A stretch of DNA of 64,000 nucleotides from CAITWD01 sp963727285. Its GTDB lineage: Bacteria; Actinomycetota; Thermoleophilia; Miltoncostaeales; Miltoncostaeaceae. The notes under the pieces were generated by a model, which was given only the letters and a program-made list of their open reading frames with translations, was not told the DNA's origin and ran no database searches. The translations under genes and the position numbers were made by a program. The stretch is taken from assembly GCA_963727285.1 (NCBI GenBank), contig CAVSFF010000001.1:1-64000 (forward strand), read 5' to 3'. Below, one piece after another: positions 26,562 through 34,700 of this stretch (within the stretch, counting starts at the first letter, position 1; each line of letters begins with the position of its first letter).

Positions 26562-27100
26562 CGAAACACCCGCACGATGCCCGAAAACTGCTGGCCAGTC
26601 GGAGCAATGGTGGCAACGCGGTCAAAGTCCATCGCGCAGGGGTGCATCCGTCGTCGTCGCGGCACGACTCTGCGGGGCCGCACCCGGTTACGCATCGGAT
26701 CTGATCAAGCGGCAGGTCGGTCACCGACCCGCGCGCGGCGGTGGCGTCATTCGGCCGCGCTATGGTCTGTAGGCGATGCCGACCGACCTCACGTCGGTGA
26801 GCACCGCAGTCCGAGAGGGCGCGCCACATCGGGCGGGCCACCCGGATTCCCCAGCGCATGACCCAAGCATTCAACGAGACGGTTCCGAATGATTCGGACC
26901 GTCTCGTTGTCGTCTGGGCCCCTTGTTGCACCCCGCACGAAGTCACCCCCGCACCACACGAGGTCGCGATCACGAGTACACCGCAAAAGTCGATCCGGGA
27001 GCGTTCCCGCTCACGTCGCGCCCGTGCCCGGCGCGAGCGACGCGTGGCACGGGCGAACCCGTCCCGCCAGCGGCCGGACGCGCCCGTGCGCCGGGTGATC
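26562..27100. other. Intergenic right of the island
   Basis: About 540 bp without a supported gene. AAGCGGCAGGTC, the tRNA-Thr core, recurs at 26707-26718, and a long palindrome lies at 26872-26909 (both described separately). Confidence 0.5.
26872..26909. terminator. 18-bp inverted repeat, possible bidirectional terminator
   Basis: CAACGAGACGG at 26872-26882 starts an arm that runs to 26890 and pairs with 26892-26909; the arms match over 18 bp with one extra T in the left arm and one loop base. It is the strongest palindrome noticed in the window. No T-run follows. Confidence 0.5.
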
Positions 27101-28370
27101 ATGCGCCGGTTCGGCCAACCGGTGGCGGGACCATGGCGTGCGGTGATGCCGGACCACGGAGTGCCTGCCAACATCGGGGCGGAGCGGCTGCGCCTGTGGT
27201 GGGCGCAATTCGTCTGTGCGGCGGGCCAGGGGATGGGGCTGTTCTTGCTGTCATGGGGCGTGCTCACTCACGCCCACGGAGCGGGCGGACTCGGGCTCTG
27301 CCTGGCTGCGGCGCTGGTCGCGACGGCGCTGGTGACGTTGCCCGCCGGCTGGCACGCGGACCGGTCGTCACGGCGCCGGCTGATGGTCACCAGCCAAGTG
27401 GTGCTGGCCGGGATCGCGCTCGCGCTGGCGCGTCTCGAGCCCCATGCGGGGCTGGCGGTGTTCGTGGTCGCCGCCGCGCTCTCCGGTGCCGCGCGTGCGG
27501 CATTCGACGCCGGCACGCACGCAATCCTTCAGCACACCGTGCCGCCGGAGCGCCTGCGACGGGCGATCGGCGATCTGACCAGCCGCTTTCACATGGGCCA
27601 GCTGGTCGGCGTCACCGCGGCCGCAGTCTGTGTGACCGCCGTCGGAATTCCCATCACGTATCTGCGTGTGCGCGGCGGCCTTTGCCGTCGGCGCCGCGAT
27701 CTCGGCCACGCACCACATCGACCTCGATCTCGGTCCCGATGCGCGCCCGGCTGTCGATCACGCGATTCGACGCTCGTGGCACGCGCTCGCCGGGGTCTCG
27801 GAACTGCGGTTGCTGACGGTGTGCAGCATCATGGCCGGACTGATTGCGGGCATGACCTCGGCATCGTTTGCGCCGTACCTTCGCTCGGTGCTCGGGTTCG
27901 GGGTGGCCTACCGGGTCGTGTTCGCCTGCGGCCTGATGATGACGGGCATCGCCATTCTCGTCGTTCCGGTGCTCGTCGCTCACGTGCCGTGGAAGCGCGT
28001 GATCGTCGCGTGCCTGGTGGCCGAATCCGCTGCGCTGCTGGTCATCGGGCTCGCCCGCGGGCCCGGGTGGGCGGCATTCGGCGATGGCCTGCTGCTGTTT
28101 GCCAGCGTCATCATCGGGGCGGCGATTCATCGGCGCCGCGCCGAGCAGGTGCCGGATGCGCTGCGCGCACCGATCGGCCTCACCGGAGGGATCATCTCGT
28201 CGCTGGCGCTGGCGGCGGGCGCGCTGCTGGCGGGACCGTTGGCGAGTTGGGTTGGCCTCGCCGGCGAGTACCGCGCGATGAGTGCGGTCGGACTCGTGGC
28301 GACGGTGTGCATCGTGCCCGCGCTGATCCGTGTCGAGCGCCGCACGGCGGTCACGGTGCCGCACGCCTAG
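27101..28370 (+). CDS. MFS transporter, one frameshift near 27660
   Basis: About 420 residues, 10-12 membrane segments. The first half reads MRRFGQPVAGPWRAVMPDHG, then LWWAQFVCAAGQGMGLFLLSWGVLTHAH, ALVTLPAGWHADRSSRRRLMVTSQVVLAG (motif A, with DRSSRRRLM) and LSGAARAAFDAGTHAILQHTVPPERLRRAIG. The second half continues in another frame from about 27666 (FAVGAAISATHHIDLDLG) to 28370. One missing base near 27660 explains the break. ATG 27146 is an alternative start. Substrate unknown; NTHAIL/PPERLRRA is typical of the drug-efflux-like MFS branch. Confidence 0.8.
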
Positions 28371-28474
28371 GGGCATCGTCGCCCGTGGCCGGGTGGGGTC
28401 AGGCGGCGTCCTGCGGACCGCGCCACGCCGTCCTGGGCGTTCGAGCGCGGACGGGTACGGATAGGGTCCTCGGC

Positions 28475-28681
28475 ATGACCACCTTCGCCATCCAACTCCT
28501 GCTGCTCGCCATCAACATCGGCGCGGCATGGCTCGTCGGGAAGTTCGGACAACGCAAGGGCTACGACTTCTGGCTGGGCTTCCTGCTCGCGTTCGTCCTG
28601 ACGTTCGTGATCGGCGTGATCATCGTGACCGTCCTCCGGGATCGGGTCACCGGCCGCCGGGGCGTGGTGACGTGGAACTGA
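28475..28681 (+). CDS. Small two-helix membrane protein
   Basis: 68 residues. The first helix is TTFAIQLLLLAINIGAAWLV, then GKFGQRKGYDFWLGFLL, then LAFVLTFVIGVIIVTVLRDR and a short basic tail. KxGxxKGYxFWxGFLL is a recurring pattern in small bacterial membrane proteins of unknown role. It lies 104 bp after the MFS gene on the same strand. Confidence 0.6.
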   Translation: MTTFAIQLLLLAINIGAAWLVGKFGQRKGYDFWLGFLLAFVLTFVIGVIIVTVLRDRVTGRRGVVTWN

Positions 28682-28699
28682 GCACCTCCGGCCGCTGCG

Positions 28700-30302
28700 T
28701 CAGCCCTCTCGGCCGGCCCGGGACGAGCTTCCCGGGCGCAGTGCGTTCGTCGCGTTCCATCTCAGCGCCCCGATGAAGTCGCGGGCATGTTCGGCGGTCG
28801 TGTAGTCCTCGTTGCGGGCGGCAGCCACCACCGCGGCGTCGAAATCATTGTCCGCACGGGCAAGCTCGATCGAGAAGTCCCGGTGCATCGGCGCATGGAG
28901 GCGATAGCCGAAGCTGTCATACCAACGTGACATGAACGGCTTGTAGAGCCTGCACCCGCTCGTGCAGACCGGACGAGTGCGACATCGGGTTCTTGTGCCG
29001 CGACAGGATGTAGTCGGGCAGCACATCGGCAAACGCCCGCCGCAGCACCCATTTTTCGTAGCCGTCGGCGACCTTGAGCGACAGCGGGATCCGCATCGAC
29101 AGCAGCAGCATGTCGAGGTCGAGGTAGGGAACGCGGGCCTCCACGCACTGGTCCATCGAGGTGCGGTCGACCCGCTGAAGTTCCGTCCGCGAGAGCTGGC
29201 GGATCTTGTGGAGAAACAGGCGTCGTGACGTCGCCGGATCGACATCGTGGTACATGCCGTACCCGCCGAACAGTTCATCAGAGCCATCGCCGACGATCGC
29301 CACCTTGATGCCCCGTGCGTGGACCGCCCGGAAGACCTCCATCGAGACGACGGCGTTGATTGCGTCCCCGTATTCGGTGGACTCGGAGACACGCAGCGCC
29401 TCCTTGACCTGCGCCCGTTTGATCGCACGCGGGGAGAGTTCCACGACCACGTGCTCGATTCCGAGATCCGCCGTGAGCCGACGTGCGAATTCCAAGTCCT
29501 CGCTCCCCGGGGCACCCACGGTGAACGCGACGCAATCCGGGTGGAGTTGCGCCACCTGGGTCGCGACGATCGAGCTGTCGAGTCCCCCGGAGAGGATCAC
29601 CGCGACCGGGAGGTCCGTGTCGACGCGCCGGGCGATCGCCGCGACCAGCGTCTCCCGCACCGCTGCGATTGCCGCGTCGGCGTCCGCGATCGGGGGTTCG
29701 CCCTCCCCGAGGCGCAGCAGGTCGACATACGGCGCGGTGTGCACGGGGTCCGAGAAGCCGACCCACCCGCAGTGACCCGGTTCAACCTCGTCGATCGGGG
29801 ATCCCATGCCCACGAGCGCCTTGACTTCGGAGGCAAGATAGAGGCGTCCGCCGTCGCGGGCGTAGTAGAGCGGCTTGATGCCCGCGGGGTCCCGCGCGAC
29901 GAACACGCGCTGTTCCTGGAGGTCGACCAGGCAGAGGGCAAACTCCCCGCGGAACCGCAGCAGCGCGTCGGAGCCCCATGCCAGCAGCGCCTCCATGGCC
30001 AGCTCCGTATCGCTCTCCGACCGAAACTCGCGTCCGTCGGCGGTCAGCTCGGCCCGCAGCGCCCCGTGGTTGAAGATCTCGCCGTTGTACGACAGCCGAT
30101 AGCGGCCCGTCGCATCGGTCCAGGGCTGCACCGCGCGATCGCGGTCGACGATCCGCAAGCGCGAGGTGGCGAGCAGGGCGTTGGGCAACTCCTCGGTCTC
30201 GAGCACTTCGCCGCGAGGTGAGACCGCCTCGGCGATCGCGCGGAACTGGCGACGGGCACGATCATCGATCTGGGCGCCGAGGACGAGTCCGATTCCGCAC
30301 AC
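28700..30302 (-). CDS. asnB: Asparagine synthetase (glutamine-hydrolysing), AsnB-like, one frameshift near 28960
   Basis: ATP-dependent amidation using glutamine. The N-terminal Ntn glutaminase domain starts MCGIGLVLGAQIDD with the catalytic Cys2 and has RLRIVDRDRAVQPW, LSYNGEIFNH and SDTELAMEALL. The synthetase domain has the PP-loop PVAVILSGGLDSSIVATQ and VAIVGDGSDELFGGYGMYHD. The last ~85 residues (YKPFMSRWYDSFGYRLHAPM to the end at 28700) are in another frame, so one base is off near 28960. Full length about 530 residues. Some AsnB-like enzymes amidate peptidoglycan instead of making asparagine; the peptidase-like gene just upstream keeps that option open. Confidence 0.9.
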
Positions 30303-30309
30303 TGGGCGG

Positions 30310-31179
30310 TCAGGCCGCCAGCGTCGCGTAGTGGTCGGCGTAGTCCGGGCTGAGACACACGTGCCAGGCGGTGACGCCGTCGATGACGTTCACCACGCCG
30401 CGCTCCAGGTAGTCCTCCAGCACGGTCCGGAGCGTCGGCCCCGCATCGAACCGCTCGAACCAGACGGCGTCGATGTCCGCGGCCCATCCGGTGCAGTGGG
30501 CGCTGGGGCTGAGCGCGGAAAACCCGAGTTCCCGCAGGCGTTGCTGGTGCTCGGCGGATCTCGTGATCGACGTCACCCAGATCGGCGGTGTCCCCGCCGG
30601 GGCGGCGGCCGCGACCCGCTCGGCAACCTCGTTGAGCAGTCCCAGCATTGCGGGGCGGATCTTGGTGTACCGCAACCCGGGCCCGCGAGGCTGACGACCC
30701 GGCCGCGCCCGCTGAACCACGGCGTCGCGGAGTCTGGCGATGGTGTTGTGGGGGGCAAGGCCGAACGCGAATGCGACGCGGCCCCGCTGCCGCTCATCGA
30801 CGAGATCAAGAAGTTGGGTGTCCGCGTCGAGGGCCGCCCGATCCGCATATTCGTCGACGTCGCCCCACCACAGCAGGTCGAGGCACTGCAGCAGCAGAAT
30901 CCGCACCATTGCGATCCGGTCGGCGGCGTTGGACGCGGCGGACGGTGAAAAACGCCGGAACTCGTCGGTGGCCTGGTCGACCAGGCGATCAATCCCGCCC
31001 CGGGTTTCGGTGAGGGGTTCGAGAACGCCGTGGCTCAGGCCCTCGCGGATCACCGCACGGACATCGTCGTCGCCCGCATCGGCAGGAAGCGTGGCCAGCT
31101 CGGAGACGATCGCTTCGATCGCGTCCCGCCAGGAAATGAGGAGGGCCGCCGGCGTGCGGTCTCGTGCTCGGCTCGGCAT
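30310..31179 (-). CDS. M15-like D,D-carboxypeptidase-fold protein
   Basis: 289 residues from ATG 31179 (MPSRARDRTPAALL). The N-terminal two thirds is helical and unfamiliar (DQATDEFRRFSPSAASNAADRIAMVRILLLQCLDLLWWGDVDEYADRAALDADTQLLDLVDER). The C-terminal part has ITRSAEHQQRLRELGFSALSPSAHCTGWAADIDAVWF and, later, GVTAWHVCLSP: SxHxxGxAxDI plus a second His is the zinc-site pattern of M15/VanY-like carboxypeptidases. No signal peptide is seen. It ends 7 bp before asnB, so the two form an operon; a joint role in cell-wall peptide modification is possible but unproven. Confidence 0.7.
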   Translation of the reverse strand: MPSRARDRTPAALLISWRDAIEAIVSELATLPADAGDDDVRAVIREGLSHGVLEPLTETRGGIDRLVDQATDEFRRFSPSAASNAADRIAMVRILLLQCLDLLWWGDVDEYADRAALDADTQLLDLVDERQRGRVAFAFGLAPHNTIARLRDAVVQRARPGRQPRGPGLRYTKIRPAMLGLLNEVAERVAAAAPAGTPPIWVTSITRSAEHQQRLRELGFSALSPSAHCTGWAADIDAVWFERFDAGPTLRTVLEDYLERGVVNVIDGVTAWHVCLSPDYADHYATLAA

Positions 31180-31355
31180 CAGTGTGCACACTAGCAACCG
31201 CGTTTGATTGACGATAACTCGCCGAATGACCCGTCGCTGCCCCGACCATCGTGCAGGACACACGGCGGCGTCGCGTCGGCCTGACGGCGCATGGGAGTAC
31301 GATGATCGGTGAATGCGGCGGCGTCGGATTTTCGCGGACGCAAGGTGACGTGGCG

Positions 31356-31835
31356 ATGGCAGGTCGTCTCAACCGGTATTTCTTCGACGCGGACGGACGG
31401 GTCCGACGGACGCGGATGCTCGTGACGGTGATCACGCTCGTCGTGATGGCACTCGCCGGTTCCCTGATGTTCACGGCGCTGGCGCTGTTTGTGCCCAACC
31501 CGCCGCTCGGGTTGGCCTGGCTGGTGCTGTTCGTCGTGGTGCTGAAGGTGCCGCTGATCGCGTTCTGCGGCTGGCTGATCTATCGCAACAAGGAGATCCC
31601 CGGAGTACCCGTGGTCTGGAGCGGGCGCGAGGTCCGGGAGATCCTGTCGTACCTGAGCGCCCAGGCGACGGCAAGCCTGTCGCAGGCCGACGCAGGCGCG
31701 CGCCTGGCCTACCTGTCCCGCGAGGCCTGGCATGTCGCCGATCAGGCCGAAGGCGTGCTGAAGGCCGACGCCGTCGGGGTGGCGCTGGAGATTGATCGCC
31801 TTGCCGCAGACCGCGGGATCCACCGCACGGCGTGA
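31356..31835 (+). CDS. Two-helix membrane protein of unknown function
   Basis: 159 residues from ATG 31356 (MAGRLNRYFFDADGRVRRTRML); GTG 31350 is also possible. Two membrane helices follow, VTVITLVVMALAGSLMFTALALFVP and LAWLVLFVVVLKVPLIAFCGWLIY. The soluble C-terminal domain reads EVREILSYLSAQATASLSQADAGARLAYLSREAWHVADQAEGVLKADAVGVALEIDRL and is helical. Divergent from the M15-like gene. Not recognised. Confidence 0.65.
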   Translation: MAGRLNRYFFDADGRVRRTRMLVTVITLVVMALAGSLMFTALALFVPNPPLGLAWLVLFVVVLKVPLIAFCGWLIYRNKEIPGVPVVWSGREVREILSYLSAQATASLSQADAGARLAYLSREAWHVADQAEGVLKADAVGVALEIDRLAADRGIHRTA

Positions 31836-31999
31836 CGTCGCTCGCCTGAGGTCAGCGGGGGGACGGTTCCACCGCCGCGGAGCCGGCTCGGCACGCGGCG
31901 CCCGGCGACGTCCGGACGATCCCACGGGGCCACGCGGGTAGCGGGCGCGCGGGTCGGCGAGCGTCGGCCGGGTATCGTCGGGGCGGACAAAGGAGTGCC

Positions 32000-32539
32000 A
32001 TGCAGGATTTGCCAGTGGGTGCCGGGCCCGCGGTCGACGCCGGATCCGCGGAAGGGGTGCGCCGACTCGCCCTCCGGGCGATCTCGGGCAGGCTCGTCTA
32101 CGGCGCGGTCGTCATCCTCGCGGCGCTACTGGCCGTCGACGCCTCACGGGTAACGGCCGCCAAACAGATCGGCGCGATCCTCCTGGCCACCGTCGCGGTG
32201 GTGTTTGCCGAGCTCTACTCGGACATCGTCGGAGCGATGATCCGGCACCGTCGTCGGCTGACGCGACACGAGCTGATTGCGATGACGACCCAGCTGGGGA
32301 GCCTCGTCTTGGCCGCGGTTCCGCCGCTGGTGCTCACGTTGCTTGCCGTGATGGGGGTCCTCAGCCTCGACACCGCGGCGTGGCTGTCGGTGTGGCTCCT
32401 TGTCGCGCTGCTGTTCGCGTTCGGGTTCGCCGCGGCGCGGATGGCGGGCGGCACGATCGTCGGTAGCGCGCTCGGTGCCGGACTGCTGCTCGGCCTGGGA
32501 CTCGCGATGGTGATGTTCAAGGTCGCCGCGATGCACTGA
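32000..32539 (+). CDS. Integral membrane protein of unknown function
   Basis: 179 residues with about five membrane helices: LVYGAVVILAALLAVD, AAKQIGAILLATVAVVFAELYSDIVG, LGSLVLAAVPPLVLTLLAVMGVL, AWLSVWLLVALLFAFGFAAARMAG and ALGAGLLLGLGLAMVMFKVAAM. ATG 32000 is preceded by AAAGGAG, a good ribosome-binding site. The FAELYSDIVGAMIRHRRRLTRHEL loop is the most conserved-looking part. No family recognised. Confidence 0.65.
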   Translation: MQDLPVGAGPAVDAGSAEGVRRLALRAISGRLVYGAVVILAALLAVDASRVTAAKQIGAILLATVAVVFAELYSDIVGAMIRHRRRLTRHELIAMTTQLGSLVLAAVPPLVLTLLAVMGVLSLDTAAWLSVWLLVALLFAFGFAAARMAGGTIVGSALGAGLLLGLGLAMVMFKVAAMH

Positions 32540-32559
32540 CCGCGGCGTCGGGAGCCCTA

Positions 32560-33651
32560 CTACGGGGGCGGGGGCGGCGTGTAGGTCACCGTGAACCCGG
32601 TCGACAGGGTCGACGGGCTCGAGATGGTGTTTTGGTACTGGTCCATCAGGAAGATCTGATCGAGGGCCATCTGGACCCCGGTCACCCCGAGTGCGCTGAA
32701 CAGGATCGGTGTCGTGGCGAAATTCCCGAGCGTCGCGATCTGGGGGCCGGATGCGGTGTAGTAGGACGGCGCCTCGACGACCCATTCGGCCGACGTCTGC
32801 GGACCCGAATAGGCCTTGGTCGTGACGAACGTGTGGGCGCCATCGGTGATGATGATCCGCCAGTAGTGCCCGGTGAGCTTCTGGATCCGCACGCCGACCG
32901 TGTCGCCCGGGGCGACGGGAAAGGTCACGGGGCTGATGGGCGTCTCGGCCGCGGGCAGAATCTCCCACCAGGCGTAGACCTGTGTGTCGCCGGCCCCGTT
33001 GTCGGATTCATGGACACCCGCCTGGATCAATGAGCTGTTGGAGACGCCGTCGATGCCGACCCATTCGCTCGTGTCCGAGGGGTGATCGGGGACCGATGTC
33101 AGCGTCGGCACGGTGAACGTGCCCTGGGCACCGGTGAAGGCGCCGCCGACGATCGCGTACCCGGACCAGTTCTCGGAGCTGTACGGGGTGACCAGGAGCC
33201 GCTTCGGCGGCGCGGTGGCGACCAGCGTGCGGTTCACCCGGATCGTGTGGCCGAAACGGTTGCCGGCGTAGAAGGTGAACGTCCATGCACGGCGATTGTG
33301 TGCGGGGGTGATGCGGATGCGGTACGTCCCGTGGCACTTGACGTGTACCGGGTTGTGTCCCTTCCAGAACGCGGGCGCAGCACGCAGGCTGCACGTGGTT
33401 GCCCCGGAGGCCGCGTACCGGATCGTGACGAGTCCGCCGACCGCGGTCACACTCGTCCGCGTCAGCGAAATCGCCGCCGCCGTGCACACCCGCGTGTGGC
33501 CGACGGTCTGGCATGTCCGGGCCGTGGGCGACGCGGCGGCGGTCGAGATCCCGGCAACGGTGGCGACCGCCAGGACCGCCACCACGGCGGCGACGAACGA
33601 CCGGACGCAGCGCGCGGCGGAGCGAGGCAGGTGTTGGGGAACCGTGTGCAC
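32560..33651 (-). CDS. Secreted G1 (eqolisin, A4) family glutamic endopeptidase
   Basis: 363 residues from GTG 33651. A signal peptide is visible (RSFVAAVVAVLAVATVAGISTAAASP), then a Cys-containing beta-rich N-domain. The catalytic domain follows from about residue 175: NWSGYAIVGGAFTGAQGTFTVP, SEWVGIDGVSNSSLIQAGV, TQVYAWWEILPAAE, DTVGVRIQKLTG and SAEWVVEAPSYY. In G1 peptidases a Gln and a Glu form the active site, the Glu in the AEWxVEAP motif; both regions are present. The C-terminus is Pro-rich (YTPPPPP). It should cut proteins outside the cell, best at acid pH by family analogy. Confidence 0.88.
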   Translation of the reverse strand: MHTVPQHLPRSAARCVRSFVAAVVAVLAVATVAGISTAAASPTARTCQTVGHTRVCTAAAISLTRTSVTAVGGLVTIRYAASGATTCSLRAAPAFWKGHNPVHVKCHGTYRIRITPAHNRRAWTFTFYAGNRFGHTIRVNRTLVATAPPKRLLVTPYSSENWSGYAIVGGAFTGAQGTFTVPTLTSVPDHPSDTSEWVGIDGVSNSSLIQAGVHESDNGAGDTQVYAWWEILPAAETPISPVTFPVAPGDTVGVRIQKLTGHYWRIIITDGAHTFVTTKAYSGPQTSAEWVVEAPSYYTASGPQIATLGNFATTPILFSALGVTGVQMALDQIFLMDQYQNTISSPSTLSTGFTVTYTPPPPP

Positions 33652-33734
33652 GATGTCGGGATTTCTATCGGCACCGGGGACGACGTCCGTGAGCTGACGG
33701 GCTCTGCGAACACTTCCGGCCGATGCCCTCGGCC

Positions 33735-34283
33735 TCAGCGCGGGCGCGCCGGCTGCATCACGACCGGCTGACGCCAGACCGACACCGGCTCCGGCGGTGC
33801 GCCGCGAAGCTGCTGGACGACGGCAAACGTGCGCTGCAGCATCGTCACGATCGAAGTGATCAGATAGGCCGAGACCGGCAGGTTGATCACACACGCGCTG
33901 AAGATAGCGCCCCATTGCTCCGACGTGCCCCACGACAGGCAGACGTCGAACCAGGCATCGACGAGCAGGAGCGTCGCCGACACCGCGAGGCCCACCATCG
34001 CCAGGGAGCGCCGGTGCCACACCAGCCACGCCGTTGCGGCGAGGGTGACCGCCAAGGCGCTGTCGAGCCCGACCCAGGCCGTCCGCCAGGCACCGCCGGA
34101 CTCGGTCGGCGGCAGGACGCTGGTCAGGTACGCGATCCAGGGGCCGAGCAGGATCGCGCCGCCGCCGGTGATCACCAGAACGAGCATCCGCCGGCGCCGC
34201 AGGGGGCCCTTGATCGGGGCGCGCGGGATCAGCTCGTCGAGGATGCGCGCCAGCTCGAGGCGCTCCGCCTCCGACCAGCGCAT
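33735..34283 (-). CDS. Four-helix membrane protein of unknown function
   Basis: 182 residues from ATG 34283 (MRWSEAERLELARILDELIPRAP), with GAGG ahead of it. Four hydrophobic stretches follow: MLVLVITGGGAILLGPWIAYLTSVLP, GLDSALAVTLAATAWLVWH, MVGLAVSATLLLVDAWFDVCLSWG and FSACVINLPVSAYLITSIVTMLQ. The soluble ends are short. The long minus-strand ORF of which this is the end is otherwise an antisense shadow. No family recognised. Confidence 0.65.
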   Translation of the reverse strand: MRWSEAERLELARILDELIPRAPIKGPLRRRRMLVLVITGGGAILLGPWIAYLTSVLPPTESGGAWRTAWVGLDSALAVTLAATAWLVWHRRSLAMVGLAVSATLLLVDAWFDVCLSWGTSEQWGAIFSACVINLPVSAYLITSIVTMLQRTFAVVQQLRGAPPEPVSVWRQPVVMQPARPR

Positions 34284-34700
34284 TACCTCATCTCGGCCAG
34301 GCGGATGGACTTCACGACCGGGCACGGGAGCCTCCTTGAGTGGACTCGCAGCGTCTGGTGGCGGAGCGGGTTGACGCCCGATCCCCCGCCGCGGAATGGT
34401 CGCACGCAATGGCGCCAGTCCGCCCGCGGCCGGAGGCCCCGCGTCGCGATTCTCCCGCGATTGCCGCTGCCGCGCCACTCGGGCCGAGGCGAACCCGGAC
34501 CGGGGTCGCCTCGGCCCGGCGGGCGTGATCCGGGGCTGGTGCGAGAATCGTCCTCGACACCGGTGGTACCCCCCGGACGTGCGTGGATGAGTGAGGTGGC
34601 GGGTTGGGCATACGGGACGACGATGCCGAGGAGGTCGCGGCCACCCCGCAGGACGAGCAGCGGGCGCGCACAGGGAGGGGGCGGTGCGCGGCGCGTCCGC
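34284..34700. other. Intergenic, no gene seen
   Basis: About 420 bp between divergent genes. No supported ORF; presumably holds promoters for both. Confidence 0.45.

Noticed and set aside
26323..27267. Minus-strand ORF with EEGTRTPDLPLTRRQ
   Set aside because: The same artefact, this time from the attR copy of tRNA-Thr; no family elsewhere in the frame.
28716..28737. Perfect 8-bp hairpin GCCCGGGA/TCCCGGGC
   Set aside because: Lies inside the C-terminal coding part of asnB and is short for such GC-rich DNA; too weak to call as a terminator.
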